Shown: piece after piece, positions 11,259-21,037 of the stretch | How positions within the stretch are numbered: the stretch's first letter is position 1 | Layout of the letters: each line of letters starts with the position of its first letter | Source of the DNA: Aspidapion aeneum | Lineage: Eukaryota > Arthropoda > Insecta > Coleoptera > Brentidae | Direction of reading: 5' to 3' | Length of the DNA: 64,000 nt | Assembly: GCA_963576565.1 (NCBI GenBank) | Contig: OY755042.1 | Coordinates: 107,437,314 to 107,501,313 of the forward strand | Translations under genes and position numbers: made by a program | The notes under the pieces: generated by a model | What the model was told of the DNA's origin: nothing | Databases searched by the model: none | Seen by the model: only the letters and a program-made list of their open reading frames with translations

Positions 11259-11804
11259 GGCATCTGCCGAATTTTTTGGCCCCGAGCCAGCCCTGGGGAT
11301 ATCATACAATGTTGCTAAATCAACCATATTAAAAGGGATGGAGAATAGCTTCCAACAATACTGGATAAATATGCCAGAACTGGCTCACTCTAAAGAGTTC
11401 ATTAAAGGACCTTGTAGAAACAGAGCCAGGAACATTATTGGACTTACCAGACAGGAGATACGTATAGTGACTGGTCTTTATACGGGTCACCGTCGACTGA
11501 GAGTACTCATGCACAGAATGGGACTAACAGAAGAGACCGAATGTAGACTCTGTATGGAGGATAACGAAACAGTCTGTGCGAATGTCCGGCTATTACAAGT
11601 TTACGTCAGAATACTTTCGATAAACCTCAGATCGACTCAGAAGATCTGAATAGTGTCTCACCCAAACTGATAGCCGGCCTTTTTGGAGGATTAGGCATAC
11701 AGTGGTGAGAAACCACTCAAAAGTGAGCCCCAATAGACCCACTGGTGGTCGCAGTGGAAGGGCTGCAAGGGCCACTCACATATGAATCATCATCATCATC
11801 ATCA
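11259..11804 (+). pseudogene. 5'-truncated non-LTR retrotransposon tail, 12-bp TSD
   Basis: The insertion starts in the C-terminal part of the retrotransposon ORF (ASAEFFGPEPAL, then ENSFQQYWINMPELAHSKEF, then a CxxC-like ECRLCMEDNE). It ends in an ATC-repeat tail at about 11786-11804. ATTTCGTAAATG is duplicated exactly at 11247-11258 and 11805-11816. It belongs to the same family as 51338-52440. It sits in the intron after the THAP exon. Confidence 0.85.
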
Positions 11805-12682
11805 ATTTCGTAAATGACGATGACATTTTTAAGGTTATGTTTATTACAAGGAGTGACCTCAAAATCTAAATGAGTAAAAGTAGGCGAAGAATATCGTAAA
11901 AAAACTTTCAGTTATATACAAAACAACTTATCGAGTACTTACATCAACATTTTAACGTTTCTAAATTCCGCAGAACAAAAATCACTTGTTGGCAAAGATG
12001 CCTGCCACCATAAAGGAATTCAGCATTGGCAAGTTGGAGCTATCGGCTTTGGAGAATCCGTTTTCCATTGAAAGTGTTTTTTATAAGCAAAACACAAAAT
12101 AAAATCTAATTTAGGATGATAATTCGCACTTTAAACCTAAGCAAACATTACCATTAATAAGAAAATAACACAGAAAATAGGCTCGTTCGAGGCGTTTACT
12201 GTTGTGTGATGTCACTCGCAGCTGATTGGTAGACCACCTGTTTTGAATCACGTGGCTAATTGTTTGAATTCAATGAATTTATTTAATTAAAAGAACTATG
12301 AATTTGAGAAAAAATTAAACAAAAAAGTTAGTTTTTAGCATTTCTAAGACCTAAAGAGATATCTAAAAATAAATATATATTTATTTTTTACTAATGTCAA
12401 ACACCCTATTACCGCCCCACTGGCGTCCTTATATTAAAATAATTTTTTAAAATCATTAAAAAAATCAATTTTGTGACATATTTATCCAAAATTCTTAAAA
12501 AGTAAGCCTTATACTACAAAATGACATGTATACTTTACGGTGGAAAATGAAATCTTCTTTCGAATATTGTATCACATAATGTGATATATAGTATAGGTAA
12601 CTTTGCAGCGTCCGAAAACCGACACTTTCAAAAATTAGAGGGAAGTGGCGATTTGCTCAAAAGTAATATTAAATACTCTTAT

Positions 12683-12823
12683 GGCCGGTTTCTCAATAGA
12701 GGGTTAGCCCTGACCCGTGGGTTATCTTTGATAACTGTCTTTTTTTGGCACGTGGTAAATATGTCAGTCAATTCTTTTTTTAACCCACGGGTCAGGGCTA
12801 ACCCTCTATTGAGAAACCAGCCC
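12683..12823. mobile_element. 141-bp hairpin MITE with about 42-bp TIRs
   Basis: Left arm 12683-12724 and right arm 12782-12823 are almost perfect reverse complements, sharing GGTTTCTCAATAGAGGG and TTAGCCCTGACCCGTGGGTT. Open frames on both strands here are repeat only. Confidence 0.8.
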
Positions 12824-12829
12824 CTAGAC

Positions 12830-13645
12830 CAGTAGCGGCGCGCGGTAAAAAGCTCTGGGGGTGCCCACCGAAAAAAATAAAATTGCGGCGCAGGCATAAA
12901 TTTTTTTTGAGTGCCACGCTAACTTTTTGGGCCATCGGGGCCAAAAAATGAGATATTTAGTTAGATATTAGTTACCTACCTATTATTATTGTAATTATAA
13001 ATAAATAATAAATGTATCATACCTAGTTAACATATATTTTCTCTTCTAATGGCAAATATGAAAATTTAATTGCCTTTAAATATTGCACGCTAATGCTATC
13101 AGAATTAGAAACTTTCGCCATTGTCGTAAATACCAAATCGTCGAAATCAAAACAAACCGCCAGCGCCCGACCGATAATACGAAGTTGTGTAAGCGCGCAC
13201 TACTGAAAATTGCGCGTGAACTGCTCTAAAATGCAACCCGAACCGTGGACGCGGAAGGCATCACGGGGGTGCGGCCGGCATCGAGGCTAGTTTTTGTATA
13301 AACGCGGTGCCGAAGGAAGGTTCAGATTCCTATGTACTGTAAAATTCTATTGGGACATGTCCTCCTCTCTTTCTATATTTCGTAATTAGCATGCGACATA
13401 ACATCCACGGTGCATAGAATTTGGTTCCAGTAAATTACCGTAAAGAATTAGATTCGGGTTTGAACACGAATACAAACGCATACATACCCCGGTATGTATT
13501 AATTTCTAGATAATATTCCCGGCTTTCGTGAATTTCTTTTGGGGTAATTATTAATTAAATTAAGGAATGATCAAAGTTTAATATTTTTTAAAGTATAATT
13601 TGGGAGTGCACGTGCACATGTGCACTTATGGAGAAACCGCCACTG
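12830..13645. mobile_element. hAT-type non-autonomous element
   Basis: The ends are CAGTAGCGGCGCGCGG and the reverse complement of CAGTGGCGGTTTCTCC, a typical hAT terminus. The flanks are CCCTAGAC (12822-12829) and CCCTAAAC (13646-13653), an 8-bp duplication with one change. The interior is GC-rich near 13140-13320 and has no recognisable transposase. Confidence 0.7.
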
Positions 13646-13730
13646 CCCTAAACTGAAAACGGAGACCCTAGTTTCAGATTGTTTGCCTTGATAAAGGAAC
13701 TTGATCCGTCAAAACATCGAGGTTTCTTAC

Positions 13731-13867
13731 CAGCTGGAGTCTAGTAACATATTTCTTCCACCACAGGTACTTTTGGACTTCAGGTCCAAAAGATGACAAA
13801 AAGTAGTAAGTGTACATCACCACATGGATAAAGGAGTTAATGAGGCCGAGAAGTGACCCATGACCTC
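13731..13867 (-). CDS. ELOVL elongase, exon 5
   Basis: The acceptor TTTTTAG ends at 13868 and the donor CTG|GTAAGA follows 13731. The exon completes a split Gly codon (residue 163) and encodes 164-208: GHGSLLGLINSFIHVVMYTY, then YFLSSFGPEV, then LWWKKYVTRLQL. These are the conserved HVVMYxYY and WWKKYxTxLQ blocks of the family. The exon is tightly bracketed by insertions: a hAT element with its duplication ends at 13653, 78 bp past the donor side, and a non-LTR fragment begins its duplication at 13901, 33 bp before the acceptor. Confidence 0.96.
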
Positions 13868-13913
13868 CTAAAAAGAAAAAAAAATGTTAAATTAAAAAGT
13901 AAAAAAGTGATAT

Positions 13914-14448
13914 AGTAGTAGTGTGGGGTAGGCTCTAGGCCTGGCGACTAGGCACATGAAGCGCCCTTTTCGCCAACCCCCGAGCATCCACCCTACTGCG
14001 TCCTTCCTTCGCTAAGGAATCTGCCCGTCTTCTGTACAAAGGCCAGAATATCGGGCCACCTCAGATTCAGAAGGTCCTCCGTATCAAATGCTTCTTCTTC
14101 GAATACCTCTCTTCTTGCCGCCTTGTATGCGCCTTGTATGCGCCGAGGTCTCGTCCTCGGCCCAACATCGCTCGCACGTCGCGTCCTCTTTCACTCTCAT
14201 CTTTGCCAGGTGTCCTTGTAGGACGCAGTGTCCGGTTAGGACTCCCACTATGGCTCCCACCTGTCTTCGTGTTCTACGGAGCAGCCAGTCACTACGGGAT
14301 TTGCTGTATCCTGTCACATACTCCTTCGCCTGTCTGGCGTTTCCGGTGTTGGTCCAGGAAAGGCCTGGCCCGACGCATTTCTGCCGGGATCCTCCCCTGG
14401 CGAGTCCGTCCGCTTTCTCGTTTTCGGGGACGCCCATGTGCCTGGGAC
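13914..14448 (-). pseudogene. 5'-truncated non-LTR retrotransposon, RNase H end, 13-bp TSD
   Basis: Read on the minus strand it gives the end of an RNase H domain (GVPENEKADGLARGG, with the expected His region just before). The C-terminal block follows: VGAIVGVLTGHCVL, LAKMRVKEDATCERCWAEDE. A short CTACTACTA tail closes it at 13914. AAAAAAGTGATAT flanks it exactly (13901-13913, 14449-14461). It is GC-rich compared with its surroundings. It inserted in ELOVL intron 4, close to the exon 5 acceptor. Confidence 0.85.
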
Positions 14449-14694
14449 AAAAAAGTGATATGTATAAGTAATACAGTAGACTAGCGCTAGTGTGAACACA
14501 CAAAAAATCTGCACGTTCATACCATGGAGACTGTTCACACTACGGAAGGTTATTCTAAAACCGATATATTATTGGTAAGATATAATAAATCCATTAACGT
14601 ATTAACCGGTTAATGCAAAACGTTAAAAATAAAATAGGTATTGATTGAAATAAACGAAAAAAACGAACAGACATACACAACATTTTTATAAATC

Positions 14695-15580
14695 TTATAT
14701 ATATATATATTTATCGGTTTCACAACGTTCTACGTCTTCCGATACCCAATCTCCACTCGTTTCTGTTTGCCCATAATTCATCATCTAGGCCTCTTATACT
14801 TATTTCACTGTCTATTCCTTCTCTCCAGCTTCTCGTTGGCCGTCCTCGTTTTCTTCGGCCAGTTGGTTTCTATTGTAGTATTTATTAGGTAGTCTTTCAT
14901 TATTCATTCTTTGTACATGTCCGTACCACACCAGTTGTTTTGTTTTATATCATCCACTAAAGTACGTCCACCCACTGTCATAATTTCTCTTATTCTTTGA
15001 TTTGTAACTCTTTCTCTTTTTGATTTCCCTGCTGCTCTTCTCCAATAGTCCATCTCCGTAGCGTAAATCATTTTTTCTGTTCTATCCTTGATTGGCGATA
15101 CTTCTGAGCCGTATGTAATAATACTTTTTACAATGTTGTTATATATAAGCTTTTTGTTATGTTTTGATATACTTTGGTCCCAAGTTATTCCATTTAATAA
15201 AGTTATTGCTTTTCTTTCTTGTACGTTTCGATCAGCTGTAATTTTTAGACCTAAGTATTTATACTCATCACAGGACTGAATTCGCTGCCCGGTATTTAAG
15301 ATTAGATCCTGTTTCATTCCACCGATACACATATACTCTGTCTTATTGAGATTAACCTCTAGTTCCCACTTATTGTACTTACTCTTCTATTAGTTTTCGT
15401 GTCATATATTCGAGGTCGTCATAATCCTGAGCCATCGGCGAAACATAAAGTATACAAGGTGGTTTCGTCCAACGGAATTCCGATGGCATTTTCTCTTCCA
15501 TACTTTAAAGACTTGTTCCAAGTATATCTTGAAGAGCGTAGGCGAGATACAGCAACCTTATTTGTGACCTTTATTTACTT
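14695..15580 (-). pseudogene. RTE-like retrotransposon 3' end with (TA)n tail
   Basis: The minus strand shows, in order: the RT block GCCISPTLFKIYLEQVFKVW, then CFAD, a frame change, LIEEYSKYNKWELEVNLNKT, EYKYLGLKITADRN, YGSEVSPIKDRTEKM, and the C-terminal WRLGIGRRRTL. At least two frameshifts are present. It ends in a TA microsatellite at about 14697-14711, a plausible 3' tail. It lies in ELOVL intron 4. Confidence 0.75.
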
Positions 15581-15894
15581 GAAAGCCTTTGGTTAGTTTT
15601 ATTATAAATCTTAACCTATTACAATAAAGCGAAACGTCTGGGATCTTCAGCAAATCTGCTTAAAATCTCTTCTTCTACTTGTTTATGTTTTTATGAAACT
15701 AATTTCTGGTGTACACTTAGCATGCACAAACCGCTTATAGTATCCTCTCAAAAGATCGTTCTACGGTGTTACATGGCAATGCTGGCAAAATATGTAGAGC
15801 AGTTTTTGTTGATGGAAAAAGAATTAGGAAGTTATTAAACTATTTTCAACATTTAGCGGGGGTATAAATGAGGTACTACAATATGAGGTACTAC

Positions 15895-16057
15895 CTGGGA
15901 CGAACGTGACTCCAATAAAGGCACAAACTGGCATCAAGCTATGATGGTACAGGTGAAGAAAGGTAACTTGGTTGTATTTTTTCCTCAAAATGAAAAAGAC
16001 AGTATCTAGAAGCTCCACTAGTTTGTTTATAAAGTAGAGCCAGACCGCATGACGCAT
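15895..16057 (-). CDS. ELOVL elongase, exon 4 (catalytic histidine box)
   Basis: The acceptor TTTTAG ends at 16058 and the donor CCAG|GTAGTA follows 15895. Residues 109-162 include KLVELLDTVFFILRKK, QVTFLHLYHHS and GVTFVP. The HLYHH sequence at residues 143-147 is the HxxHH box required for the condensing activity of ELOVL enzymes. The first codon is an ATG, but it is internal: the preceding exon ends in phase 0 with SPSAVR, giving the usual join ahead of xxAVWLYF. Confidence 0.97.
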
Positions 16058-16131
16058 CTAAAATTTAAAAAAAAAACCGAGTTTATGAAAGTAATAGGTA
16101 TGCGTAAGCAGTGAATTATTTATACAATGTA

Positions 16132-16482
16132 CACGGTAAAAATTTTTGTCTACAATGAAAACACGTTCTTTTTTAGAATAAATTATTTTACCTTAAAACA
16201 ATTTGTTTTGAAAGCGTTTAATCTTGAAATGAGACTTTATTTTGTTTTGTTTCTGTTGTCTGGGTTGTCTTCATATTAGTAATATTTTGCTTCCAGAGAA
16301 AACGATGCCTTAGATTAATTCAGTTCCAATTTATAATAAAACAATTTCTGTTTTACATTAAAATAAAGATCAAGACATTTTTGGTGCAAAATCAAGAAAA
16401 TATTCTCTTGGTGAATAGGAAAGCACAAATTATTTTACTTCAAAGCAATTTGCTTTGATCTAAGACAATTTTTTTTACCGTG
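16132..16482. mobile_element. MITE with CACGGTAAAAA ends and TA duplication
   Basis: The ends are CACGGTAAAAATTTTTGTC and the reverse complement of TTACCGTG, flanked by TA (16130-16131, 16483-16484). A second copy in the opposite orientation is at 59526-59916. The element lies in ELOVL intron 3, upstream of exon 4. Confidence 0.8.
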
Positions 16483-16801
16483 TAATAGAGATATATAAAC
16501 TTGCACACTTTTTAAATATCGTCTTTTTTTTCCCAACATTAAAAGAATTCAAAGAAATATGGCAATGTCTTGCAACACCGCATGGTTTCCAATAGGTATC
16601 ATTATTTCGAAAACGATTTTCTTTAGTAGCTTTTAAAACTTGCAACGTACGAAAAAAACAAGAAATAATATTTCTTTTTTTCCGCAATTGGATTTTCGAT
16701 CTTTTTTAGTATGTTAATAAAGGCATTATTCTTAGTTACAGTGTCAAATCTACAAAAAGTATATGATACATAACTGATTCTTTAATCTTACTACGTACAC
16801 A

Positions 16802-17042
16802 CAGTGGCGGATCGAGGGGAGGCCAGAGGGGCCCGCCCTTCCCCCTCCAAGACATATAACTTATTTTTTAGTTTAGCAGCATCACTTTTTAAAAATTATT
16901 CACAAATTCTACTTAATTTTTAAAAGAATTTCGCCTGCGGCGTCATAAATCGCCTTTAGATACTAAATTTCGCACCTCTGGTTTATCAAGTTTGCTGCCA
17001 CTTTGGCCCTTCCCCCCCCCGGAAATCCTGGATCCTCCACTG
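16802..17042. mobile_element. hAT MITE with perfect 8-bp TSD beside an ELOVL splice donor
   Basis: The ends are CAGTGGCGGATC and GATCCTCCACTG. CGTACACA is duplicated exactly (16794-16801, 17043-17050). The insertion point is 17 nt inside the intron after ELOVL exon 3, so GTAAGTTG survives. Related ends are at 26015-26285 and 63647. Confidence 0.9.
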
Positions 17043-17058
17043 CGTACACACAACTTAC

Positions 17059-17139
17059 CCGCACCGCACTTGGTGAATCTGAATAGTCTACCGGTTCACA
17101 GGCAAATCTGTAGGTTGTGCCCCACCCACATTTTATTCC
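17059..17139 (-). CDS. ELOVL elongase, exon 3
   Basis: The acceptor ATTTTTTAG ends at 17140 and the donor GCGG|GTAAGT follows 17059. It encodes 27 residues (82-108) with the luminal block RFACEPVDYSDSPSAVR, matching the family pattern of a C-x-P-V-D-Y-S motif. A hAT MITE was inserted 17 nt into the following intron (16802-17042), leaving the donor intact. Confidence 0.95.
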
Positions 17140-17561
17140 CTAAAAAATACAATTTTTATTTTTTTTTGTAAAATATACATCATGTGATATTTTATTAAAA
17201 AATGCCTTTTAAACAAGCTATATTAGTATATACAGGGTGTTCCAAGTTATGTGTCCACCATTGCTAACTTTGTTATTATTAAAGACTTTGACACTTTTTA
17301 AAAGATGCTTAAATCAAAAAAAAAAATCTAAGACCGCGTTTTTGTGTATTCGAGTTTTATCAAAAAACATAAAATAAGTTTTAATTGAAAATTTTGGTAT
17401 TTTATAATTTTTTCTGGTAGTTTTATCAATTTCTTTCCTAAAGTTAAAAATAACGAAGATATTCCAAATTCAAAATTACGTTTGGACTTCTTTCTACCAA
17501 ATAAAATGTTCTACTAGTTTTTTATTTTCAAAAAATAATTAAAAAAAACTACATTACATAC

Positions 17562-19700
17562 CGGGTGGACCAAGAAAATTTTTTTATTATAACTTTTGAA
17601 CTATACCACCGACTTTAATGGCAAAAACTGCACTTGGCAGAGAATTAATCAGAGTTTTGGCTAAATATATTGTTTGTCCGCCATTCTAAAATCCAAGATG
17701 GCGGACAAAATAAAATTGTACCCTTCAAAGATGCTCGTTTATTCTTATGTTGCGAACATGTTTCAATTATTTTTTTAAATCAGTTAAAAAGCTGCATTCT
17801 TGCCACGCACAACAAGATACGAATCAGCACAATCAGTTCGATGGTTCTGAAATAGTTATTTACCTAACAAATGCGGAAAGTGACTATTTACCGCACGCGA
17901 CGGCAGTTGGCCGAACGACGCTGACCGGAGTTCGGTCAAGCCGTCAAGGGTGGTAAAGACACTTTCCGCATGTGTTACGTACAATATTTTACCTATGAGT
18001 ACCTTTTTTTTCAAAAACTTGAATGTAATTTATAAATAAACATGCCAAATTAGATGGAATTGAAATGTAAACAAATATTGAAGCTGTCTTATTGATACGT
18101 TTGCTAAGTGGTGCGCGTGCGGTAAAGTAATTACTTTACCGCACGCGAGTAGGTAAAAAATATTTTTGTTTCAACCATTATTTTGAATATTATACGATTG
18201 CCTTGCCAATCATGTCTGCATTTATTTCCTTATAAATGCATTACGACTGAACCGATTTTGATGAAATAAAAAACATCTAGGTAAGAATTGATTGCTTTTT
18301 AAAAATCATGACCAAAAGTTGTAGTCATCTTAAAATTTATAATGGCGGACAAAATTATACTTGATTCTTCAAAATGGCGTGTTTATTGTTATTTTCTGAA
18401 AATGTTTTAGTTTTTTTTAATTTATGGAAAAGCACTGCTTTTCCCCCGCAGAACGAGGTACAACCTAGTAAAATCGGTGTGGTGGTTCTCAGAAAATCTA
18501 TTTTTGTTTCAGCCATTGTTTTACAGATTATACGATTGCATTGCCAATCCTATCTGCATTATTTCCTTATAAACTCATTATTACTGAACCGATCTAGTAA
18601 AATAAATAAAATCATGGTGAAAATTGATTGTTCTTTAAAGATTATAATCGAAATTTGTTAAGATGTCGAACAGATAGTTGATTGACCCTTCAAAGAACCG
18701 TTTATTTTTATTTTCCGAAAATGTTTTAGTTTTATTTAAATTTATTGAAAAGCACTTAATTAATTAATTAATTTGTACCTCTTTGTGCGGGAGAAGGGTA
18801 GGGTTTTTCTATAAATTTAAAAAAAAACTTAAATAAGAATAAACACGCTATTTTCACGAGTCAAGTATGATTCTGTCCGACATCTTAAATTCTAAGATGG
18901 CGGCGAATTTTCATTATAATATTTTTCTTCTTACCATGATTTTTTTTAATTCACTGAAATCGGTTTAATAATAACGAATTTATAAGGAAATGAATGAAGA
19001 CAGGATTAGCAATGCAATCGAATAATCTGTAAAACAATGTTTGAAACAAAAATAGGTTTTTTTGAGAAGTAGGTACCACACCGATTTTACTCATTTGTAC
19101 CTCGTTGTGGGGGGAAAAGGTAGTGCTTTTTTTATAAATTAAAAAAAAACTAAAATATTTTCGAAAAATAAGAATAAACACGGCATTTTGAAGAATCAAG
19201 TATGATCCTGTCCGCCATCTTAAATTTTAAGATGGCGATAAATTTTGATCATGATCTTCAAAACGCAATTTAAACTTCGCAATCAATTTTCACCAGAATG
19301 TTTTTATTTTATTAAAATAGGTTTAGTAGTAATGAATTTATAAGGAAATAAATGTTGACATCATTGGCAAGCCAATCGTATAATATGCAAAACAATGGTT
19401 GAAACAAAAATATTTTTTTAGAACCACTGAACCGATTTTACTGATTCGTAGGTACCTTGTTGTGCGTGGCAAAAACGCAGCTTTTTTCTTAAGTTAAAAA
19501 AATAATTAAAATATATTTGCCACACAAGAATAAACGAGCATCTGTGAAGGGTACATTTTAATTTCGTCTGCCATCTTGGATTTTACGATGGCGAACAAAA
19601 AAAATCAATTTTGGATTAATTCTCTGCCAAGTGCAGTTTGTCCCATTAAAATCGATTGTATAGTTTAAAAGTTACTTTTTCAATTTGTCAAAAAAAAAAT
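17562..19700. repeat. Giant foldback (about 1-kb arms) related to the 5030-5410 MITE
   Basis: The left end ATACCGGGTGGACCAAG and the blocks GCACTTGGCAGAGAATTAAT and AAGATGGCGGACAAAATAAA recur inverted near 19560-19640. Inside, the arms repeat themselves with ATGGCGGACAAAATTATACT and CCTTATAAA blocks, meeting near 18800. The left arm carries the insertion at 17848-18155; the right arm lacks it. Confidence 0.65.
17848..18155. mobile_element. Non-autonomous relative of the 28-kb recombinase element
   Basis: It contains a hairpin (17861-17982) bounded by TACCTAAC and GTTACGTA, closely matching those flanking the recombinase gene. A spacer follows, then a perfect 34-bp palindrome at 18114-18147 centred on AAAGTAATTACTTT. 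The opposite arm of the host foldback (about 19400-19440) shows the uninterrupted site, GGTTCTAAAAAAATATTTTTG in reverse complement, so this is an insertion. No coding capacity. Confidence 0.7.
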
Positions 19701-19741
19701 TGTGATGCATAGTCAGAACACAGAGAAATATACAGTTCAAA

Positions 19742-20475
19742 TCATTATTTTTGAGACAACTTTTGACAACTTTTTTTCGTTGGCCTATGCTATTTGTTAT
19801 GGCAAGGCCAACAAAAATATACAGGCCACGACCCTGAAAAAATCAGCTGTTCTCTGGGGGCTGACTTTTACATTGGGTCTTATGGGAGGTCAGACGTTGT
19901 TTTAGGATATTTTCAAAATGGCACTACAGATTTCCGCGAAATTTCAGTGAAATATTCTCAGACACCATCCCGATAGTCTACCAAATTTTTGTAAGGATGT
20001 AAGGTGATTAAAAGGTTAAAATCTTCAAGATTTAGCATTTCTTATTTTGAATTTAAATTACCCGCCATATACCGCATGCCAACTGTTATATTTGACATGT
20101 ATTTGCCTTTGTCATCTGTGTTTGTCACATTCGCTTCTGTTTTAAATTTAATTTTTGTGTGAGCTAATGAAGCGGCTATGAAAAATTAAGGATTACTATA
20201 CATTTAACAAAAATTGTTCTGCAAGAATATAGTGAAACAATCTCAAAACCGGCTTTATATAATTTTTTTTAAATATTCATGACCCGTCATTCCAACTTCA
20301 ATATTTTAAAGACAATCAGCTGTGTCGTGATGTGACCATAAAAAAAAATCAGCCCCGGATGTGACGTCAACAAAGTGGAGGATCGTGGCCCGTCCGTTTT
20401 GATAGCCCTGGTTATGGTAAACAGCTAATAACTGTCAAAAAGTTATCTCAAAAATTATGATTTGAAGTATATTTC
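19742..20475. mobile_element. Small palindromic MITE split by a later insertion
   Basis: 19742-19802 plus 20411-20475 join into the same sequence as the intact palindromic repeat at about 36055-36168, which shares AACTTTTGACAA, GCCTATGCTATTTGTTATGG and TGTCAAAAAGTTATCTCAAA. The interruption is the element at 19803-20410. Confidence 0.75.
19803..20410. mobile_element. 608-bp MITE with 7-bp target duplication
   Basis: The ends are CAAGGCCAAC and GATAGCCCTG (reverse complement CAGGGCTATC). GTTATGG is duplicated at 19796-19802 and 20411-20417. A copy in the opposite orientation at 62982-63592 has its own 7-bp duplication. An AAAATCAGCTG block lies near both ends in inverted orientation. No transposase is seen. 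Confidence 0.85.
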
Positions 20476-20570
20476 TATTTCTTTATGGCCTGAACACCTA
20501 GGGAGGTGCATGCATCAAAAAAAAGTTGCATCTAGGAGAAGCAATTAAAAGTTGCATAGTGAGAAACAGG

Positions 20571-21037
20571 CTTTAAAGCCTGCTTGACATGGAGCAATAC
20601 ACTTGCAATTGCATGCAAGAGTCTCTGAATGACATATTCGTTTGTTTGTACAATAATAGATGTCATATCAGGCACCCTAATCTTGCATGCAACTGCATGT
20701 CTATTGCTCCATCTCAAGCGGCCTTAAGGCCGCTTGACATGGTGCATGACGCGCTGCAAATATTTGCAAGCAAAAAAATTCGGTCAAATTGTTGCCTGCA
20801 AAAAATCTTCTTTTCGTTTGACATTGTGCATGGCCATGCATGGATTCCCCAGAATCTAGGTAAAAATTCCCCAGTTTGCATGCAAGTACAGTTTGCATGC
20901 AAAAAAATGGCACCGGACCGATAAAAATGGATTGCCTGCAACAATCAGCTGGATTTGTACTGCGCATGCACCTGGGCAAAATTTCATACATTTGCCTGCA
21001 AATTTTATTGTCAAGCACCATGTCAAGCGGCCTTTAA
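20571..21037. mobile_element. Two abutting MITEs of one family with GGCCGCTTGACATGG ends
   Basis: The first runs about 20571-20727 (GCTTGACATGGAGCAATA to TATTGCTCCATCTCAAGC). The second runs about 20727-21035 (GGCCGCTTGACATGGTGC to GCACCATGTCAAGCGGCC). They meet at GGCCTTAAGGCC, and TTAA-like bases also stand outside. Multiple TTGCATGCAA and TTGCCTGCAA motifs fill the interiors. Overlapping open frames on both strands here are by-products of the repeats. Confidence 0.65.

Larger units (their letters stand above)
10735..12410 (+). mobile_element. THAP-domain element with P-like layout, carrying a nested retroelement
   Basis: The ends are AATAGGGTATTTGACA (10735) and TGTCAAACACCCTATT (to 12410), a 16-bp TIR with one mismatch. 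A second subterminal pair, TGACGTCACAGCGCAGTAAAC near 10909 and the reverse of GTTTACTGTTGTGTGATGTC near 12196, also matches in inverted orientation. A THAP exon starts just inside the left end. This arrangement recalls P-superfamily transposons, whose transposase begins with a THAP domain. No catalytic domain is visible, so this is an internally deleted or decayed copy. The expected 8-bp target duplication is not evident. Confidence 0.5.

Noticed and set aside
12581..12897. Two open frames with identical peptide NRGLALTRGL on opposite strands
   Set aside because: Caused by the near-perfect TIRs of the 141-bp hairpin MITE.
14084..14538. Overlapping open frames of 74-139 codons on both strands
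   Set aside because: They are shadows of a GC-rich non-LTR fragment; only the minus-strand RNase H reading has family motifs.
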